Shown: positions 62,017 to 64,000 of the stretch, piece by piece
Layout of the letters: each line of letters opens with the position of its first letter
How positions within the stretch are numbered: the first letter of the stretch is position 1
From: Gammaproteobacteria bacterium
GTDB taxonomy: Bacteria > Pseudomonadota > Gammaproteobacteria > Pseudomonadales > Pseudohongiellaceae
Assembly: GCA_009844085.1 (NCBI GenBank)
Contig: VYCF01000003.1
Span: forward strand, 1 to 64,000
Length of the DNA: 64,000 nt
Direction of reading: 5' to 3'
Position numbers and translations under genes: made by a program
The notes under the pieces: model-generated
Seen by the model: the letters and a program-made list of their open reading frames with translations, nothing else
The model's database searches: none
What the model was told of the DNA's origin: nothing

Positions 62017-62450
62017 TGGTATCCGTGGTCCGCAGCGCCTTGCTGCCCCATTCCGCCCGGCAGATGTTCGACCTGGTGAACGACATCGAGCAATATCCCT
62101 CGTTTCTGCCCCATTGCAAGTCCGCCCGGGTGCTTTCCAGCAGCGACGGCGAACTCGTCGGCGAATTGAGCCTGGGACGCGCCGGTATCCGGCAACGTTT
62201 CGTTACCCGCAACCGGCTGCTGCCGCCCGAGACGATCGACATGGAACTGGTGGAAGGCGATTTCTCGCATTTCGAGGCGCAATGGCGGTTCGAAAGCCTC
62301 GGCGAGAATTCCTGCAAGGTCAGCTTGCGGATGGATTTCGAGTTCCATTCGGCAATCGTGAATTTCGCGGCTCGCGGACTGTTCAGGGATACCGCCGGCG
62401 TAATGGTCGACGCCATGGTGGCGCGCGCCGGGGCAGTCTACGGCCAATGA
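62016..62450 (+). CDS. ratA: RatA/coenzyme Q-binding START-domain protein
   Basis: A 144-residue protein of the polyketide-cyclase/START fold. SALLPHSARQMFDLVNDIEQ, FLPHCKSARVL and the end FRDTAGVMVDAMVARAGAVY are family segments. E. coli RatA is described as a ribosome-association toxin; homologues such as Coq10 bind ubiquinone. It lies between the transporter and rnfH with one-base and four-base overlaps, a conserved ratA-rnfH pair next to smpB in gammaproteobacteria. Confidence 0.9.
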   Translation: MVSVVRSALLPHSARQMFDLVNDIEQYPSFLPHCKSARVLSSSDGELVGELSLGRAGIRQRFVTRNRLLPPETIDMELVEGDFSHFEAQWRFESLGENSCKVSLRMDFEFHSAIVNFAARGLFRDTAGVMVDAMVARAGAVYGQ

Positions 62451-62785
62451 GCCAAACCGCGGGCGCCATCGAAGTGGAGGTCGCCTGGGCGACGCCCGAA
62501 CGCCAGCGCATCGTCCGCCTCGAAGTGCCGCGTGGTACGACTGCCCGGGAGGCGGTGAAACAATCCGGAATCGTCGATGAGTTTCCCGAAATCGATCTCG
62601 AGACGGCGGTCATGGGCATATTCTCGCGCAAGCTCGACGGCAAGCGTGCGCCGGCGCCCGGGGAATACGTTCTGAAACCGCGGGATAGGGTCGAGATCTA
62701 CCGGCCCTTGCAGATCACACCCGTGGAAGCCCGGAAGTTGCGCGCCGCCAGGGCCGGTTCCAATAGCCGTACGCCTCGCGCATAA
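62447..62785 (+). CDS. rnfH: RnfH-family ubiquitin-like protein
   Basis: A 112-residue protein of the RnfH (UPF0125) family with beta-grasp fold. IEVEVAWATPERQRIVRLEV, GTTAREAVKQSGIVDEFPEI and the closing LKPRDRVEIYRPLQITP are diagnostic. The function is not established. ATG 62447 overlaps the ratA stop as ATGA. bamE, often near this pair, is absent. Confidence 0.92.
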   Translation: MSQTAGAIEVEVAWATPERQRIVRLEVPRGTTAREAVKQSGIVDEFPEIDLETAVMGIFSRKLDGKRAPAPGEYVLKPRDRVEIYRPLQITPVEARKLRAARAGSNSRTPRA

Positions 62786-62821
62786 TGAAGGTCCGCACTG
62801 AACTCCCGTAAAAGACGATTC

Positions 62822-63097
62822 ATGAAACGAAGCCAGGGCAAGCCGGGATTGCTGAAACGCATCGAACAGGGGCTCTACGAGTACTATGTGACGCCGCACC
62901 GGCGGACCATGGCGCGGGCGGGACGCGACGAGGAAGACCTGTTCATGCTGATCGTCTTTGCCGAAAGCATGGGCGTGCCGAACCCCGCCGCCTTCTACAC
63001 CATGGAATTGCTGCCTGTAGTTTACGAACGCTTTCATGAATGGCACCAGCGCATGGGCATGGAACGCTCGCCATTGGATCATGTGAATTGCTGCTAG
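62822..63097 (+). CDS. cory-CC-star protein
   Basis: A 91-residue protein ending in two cysteines immediately before the stop (HVNCC), the feature that gives this small family its name. It also has GLYEYYVTPHRRTMARAG and DEEDLFMLIVFAESMGVPNP. The family is known mainly from its location beside ArsA-like ATPases, as here. An idea is that the terminal cysteines bind metal or are cargo or cofactor for the ATPase; this is inference. The ATPase gene starts inside its last codons. Confidence 0.75.
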   Translation: MKRSQGKPGLLKRIEQGLYEYYVTPHRRTMARAGRDEEDLFMLIVFAESMGVPNPAAFYTMELLPVVYERFHEWHQRMGMERSPLDHVNCC

Positions 63098-64000
63098 ATC
63101 TCGCGCGCTCCAGGCAGATTCTCTTCTTCGGCGGCAAGGGCGGCGTCGGCAAGACGACGGTGTCCGCGGCAACAGCGCTAGCACTCGCCGGCGAAGGCCG
63201 GCGCGTACTGCTCGTTTCCACCGACCCCGCCCACAACCTCGGCCATCTTTTCAATCGTGAAATCGGCCCACGGCCGGTGCGGCTCGCGCCGGATCTCGAC
63301 GGCCTCGAACTCGATCCCGAAGCGACCGTGCAGGAGCACATGAGCGAAGTATCGGGCGCGCTGCATAGCCTGATGCCGGTGCAGATGCATGCGGAGATCG
63401 ACAAGCATATCGCGCTGTCACGAGACGCTCCCGGCATGCAGGAAGCCGCGATCCTGGAAAAGATGGCGGAGATAGTCGAGCGGGGAAGGAAGGAATACGG
63501 ACATGTGATATTCGACACCGCCCCGTCCGGGCATACCGCCCGGCTCATGGCGCTGCCCGAAATGATGACAGCGTGGACCGAAGGCCTGATTCAGCGCCGC
63601 GAACGCGCCGACCGCTTCGCCGAGTTCGTGCGCGGCCTCGGTTCGGATTCGGCATTGGCCGAAGACATCGTCGGCGAAAAAAATCCGGCCGCCGAGAAGG
63701 AAAGCAAAATCCGCGGCGTCCTCAATCGCCGCCGGCTCAAATTCGTGCATCTGCGCGAAGCGCTGGCGGACCCGGAACTGACTTCCTTTGTGATCGTGCT
63801 CGTCGCGGAACGCCTGCCGGTATTGGAAACCATCGAGTTGCGCGATCAATTGCGCAAGGCGGGACTGGCTATCGACTGCCTGGTGGTGAATAAGTGTCTG
63901 CCCGCGGGGGCGGGTGAGTTTCTTGCGGAACGCCGCGCCCAGCAGGAAATCCATTTGCGGACTCTCGGCAAGGCCTTGTCGAAAATTCCCCGCGAACATC
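63088..64000 (+). CDS. ArsA/GET3-family ATPase (3' end beyond window)
   Basis: An open frame runs from TTG 63088 past the right edge, over 304 codons. It begins with the deviant Walker A FFGGKGGVGKTT (both lysines present, about 17 and 22). STDPAHNLGHLF and FDTAPSGHTARLM are switch motifs of ArsA/TRC40 ATPases. These proteins use ATP-driven dimer changes to target tail-anchored proteins or move arsenite. The arsenite-type cysteine set is not evident in the visible part. TTG is the only plausible start before the Walker A; it overlaps the cory-CC-star gene by ten bases. Confidence 0.85.
   Translation, partial: MLLDLARSRQILFFGGKGGVGKTTVSAATALALAGEGRRVLLVSTDPAHNLGHLFNREIGPRPVRLAPDLDGLELDPEATVQEHMSEVSGALHSLMPVQMHAEIDKHIALSRDAPGMQEAAILEKMAEIVERGRKEYGHVIFDTAPSGHTARLMALPEMMTAWTEGLIQRRERADRFAEFVRGLGSDSALAEDIVGEKNPAAEKESKIRGVLNRRRLKFVHLREALADPELTSFVIVLVAERLPVLETIELRDQLRKAGLAIDCLVVNKCLPAGAGEFLAERRAQQEIHLRTLGKALSKIPREH

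Overview
This looks like chromosomal DNA of a high-GC, free-living or host-associated (plausibly marine) gammaproteobacterium. Supporting signs are the smpB / ratA-rnfH neighbourhood, a one-piece tmRNA with tag ANDREYALAA, an ECF11-type sigma/ChrR pair, OppABCDF, TonB-dependent receptors, an alginate-lyase locus, protocatechuate 3,4-dioxygenase and a sulfatase. I cannot name a genus from sequence alone. Coding density is very high, many genes overlap as ATGA, and no rRNA, tRNA, CRISPR array or insertion sequence was found.

Layout. 1-7541: tail of an outer-membrane protein, a lipoprotein hydrolase, a MAPEG protein, and an oppABCDF peptide importer whose OppC carries an extra fibronectin-III-like periplasmic insert. 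7563-10099: an RTX metalloprotease and a TVP38-type membrane protein. 10083-23023 (minus strand): a defence island. In transcription order it holds a Phd/PIN toxin-antitoxin pair, a type IIG restriction-modification gene broken by one extra base in a C6 tract, a perfect palindrome, and a tightly overlapped three-gene operon. That operon encodes a DUF4143 ATPase, a 1409-residue NACHT/STAND-like NTPase with a C-terminal PD-(D/E)xK-like motif, and a TOTE-type primase plus SF2 helicase. It is the best candidate for an under-described system.

23117-28905: YHS protein, 1-Cys-type peroxiredoxin, PQQ-type dehydrogenase, RelBE-type pair, beta-carbonic anhydrase, and a Tat-exported DapA-like protein lacking the usual tyrosine. 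28909-33733: a singlet-oxygen/membrane-stress module in which rpoE-chrR is divergent from an FAD oxidoreductase-DUF1365-cfa operon. Matching ECF promoters sit on both sides. 33776-39135: a probable phosphate-starvation locus with six tandem 11-bp Pho-box-like units, a secreted beta-helix protein, a TonB receptor and phoB. 39153-43207: cobalt-type nitrile hydratase with its activator, then secreted MBL-like, NHL and cupin proteins.

43394-47957: a periplasmic PaoABC-like molybdenum hydroxylase, a small unknown and a BON lipoprotein. 47958-52531: sulfatase, pobA divergent from pcaHG, and tmRNA. 52671-53855: a Spondin_N protein sharing a domain with the Pho-linked beta-helix protein. 53901-60089: TonB receptor-PL6 lyase-Eda operon with GntR/FadR-like operator sites. 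60099-64000: smpB, NSS transporter, ratA, rnfH, a cory-CC-star protein and an ArsA-family ATPase running off the end. The only stretch over 300 bases without a protein gene (52169-52670) is filled by the tmRNA; I see nothing else in its last 139 bases.
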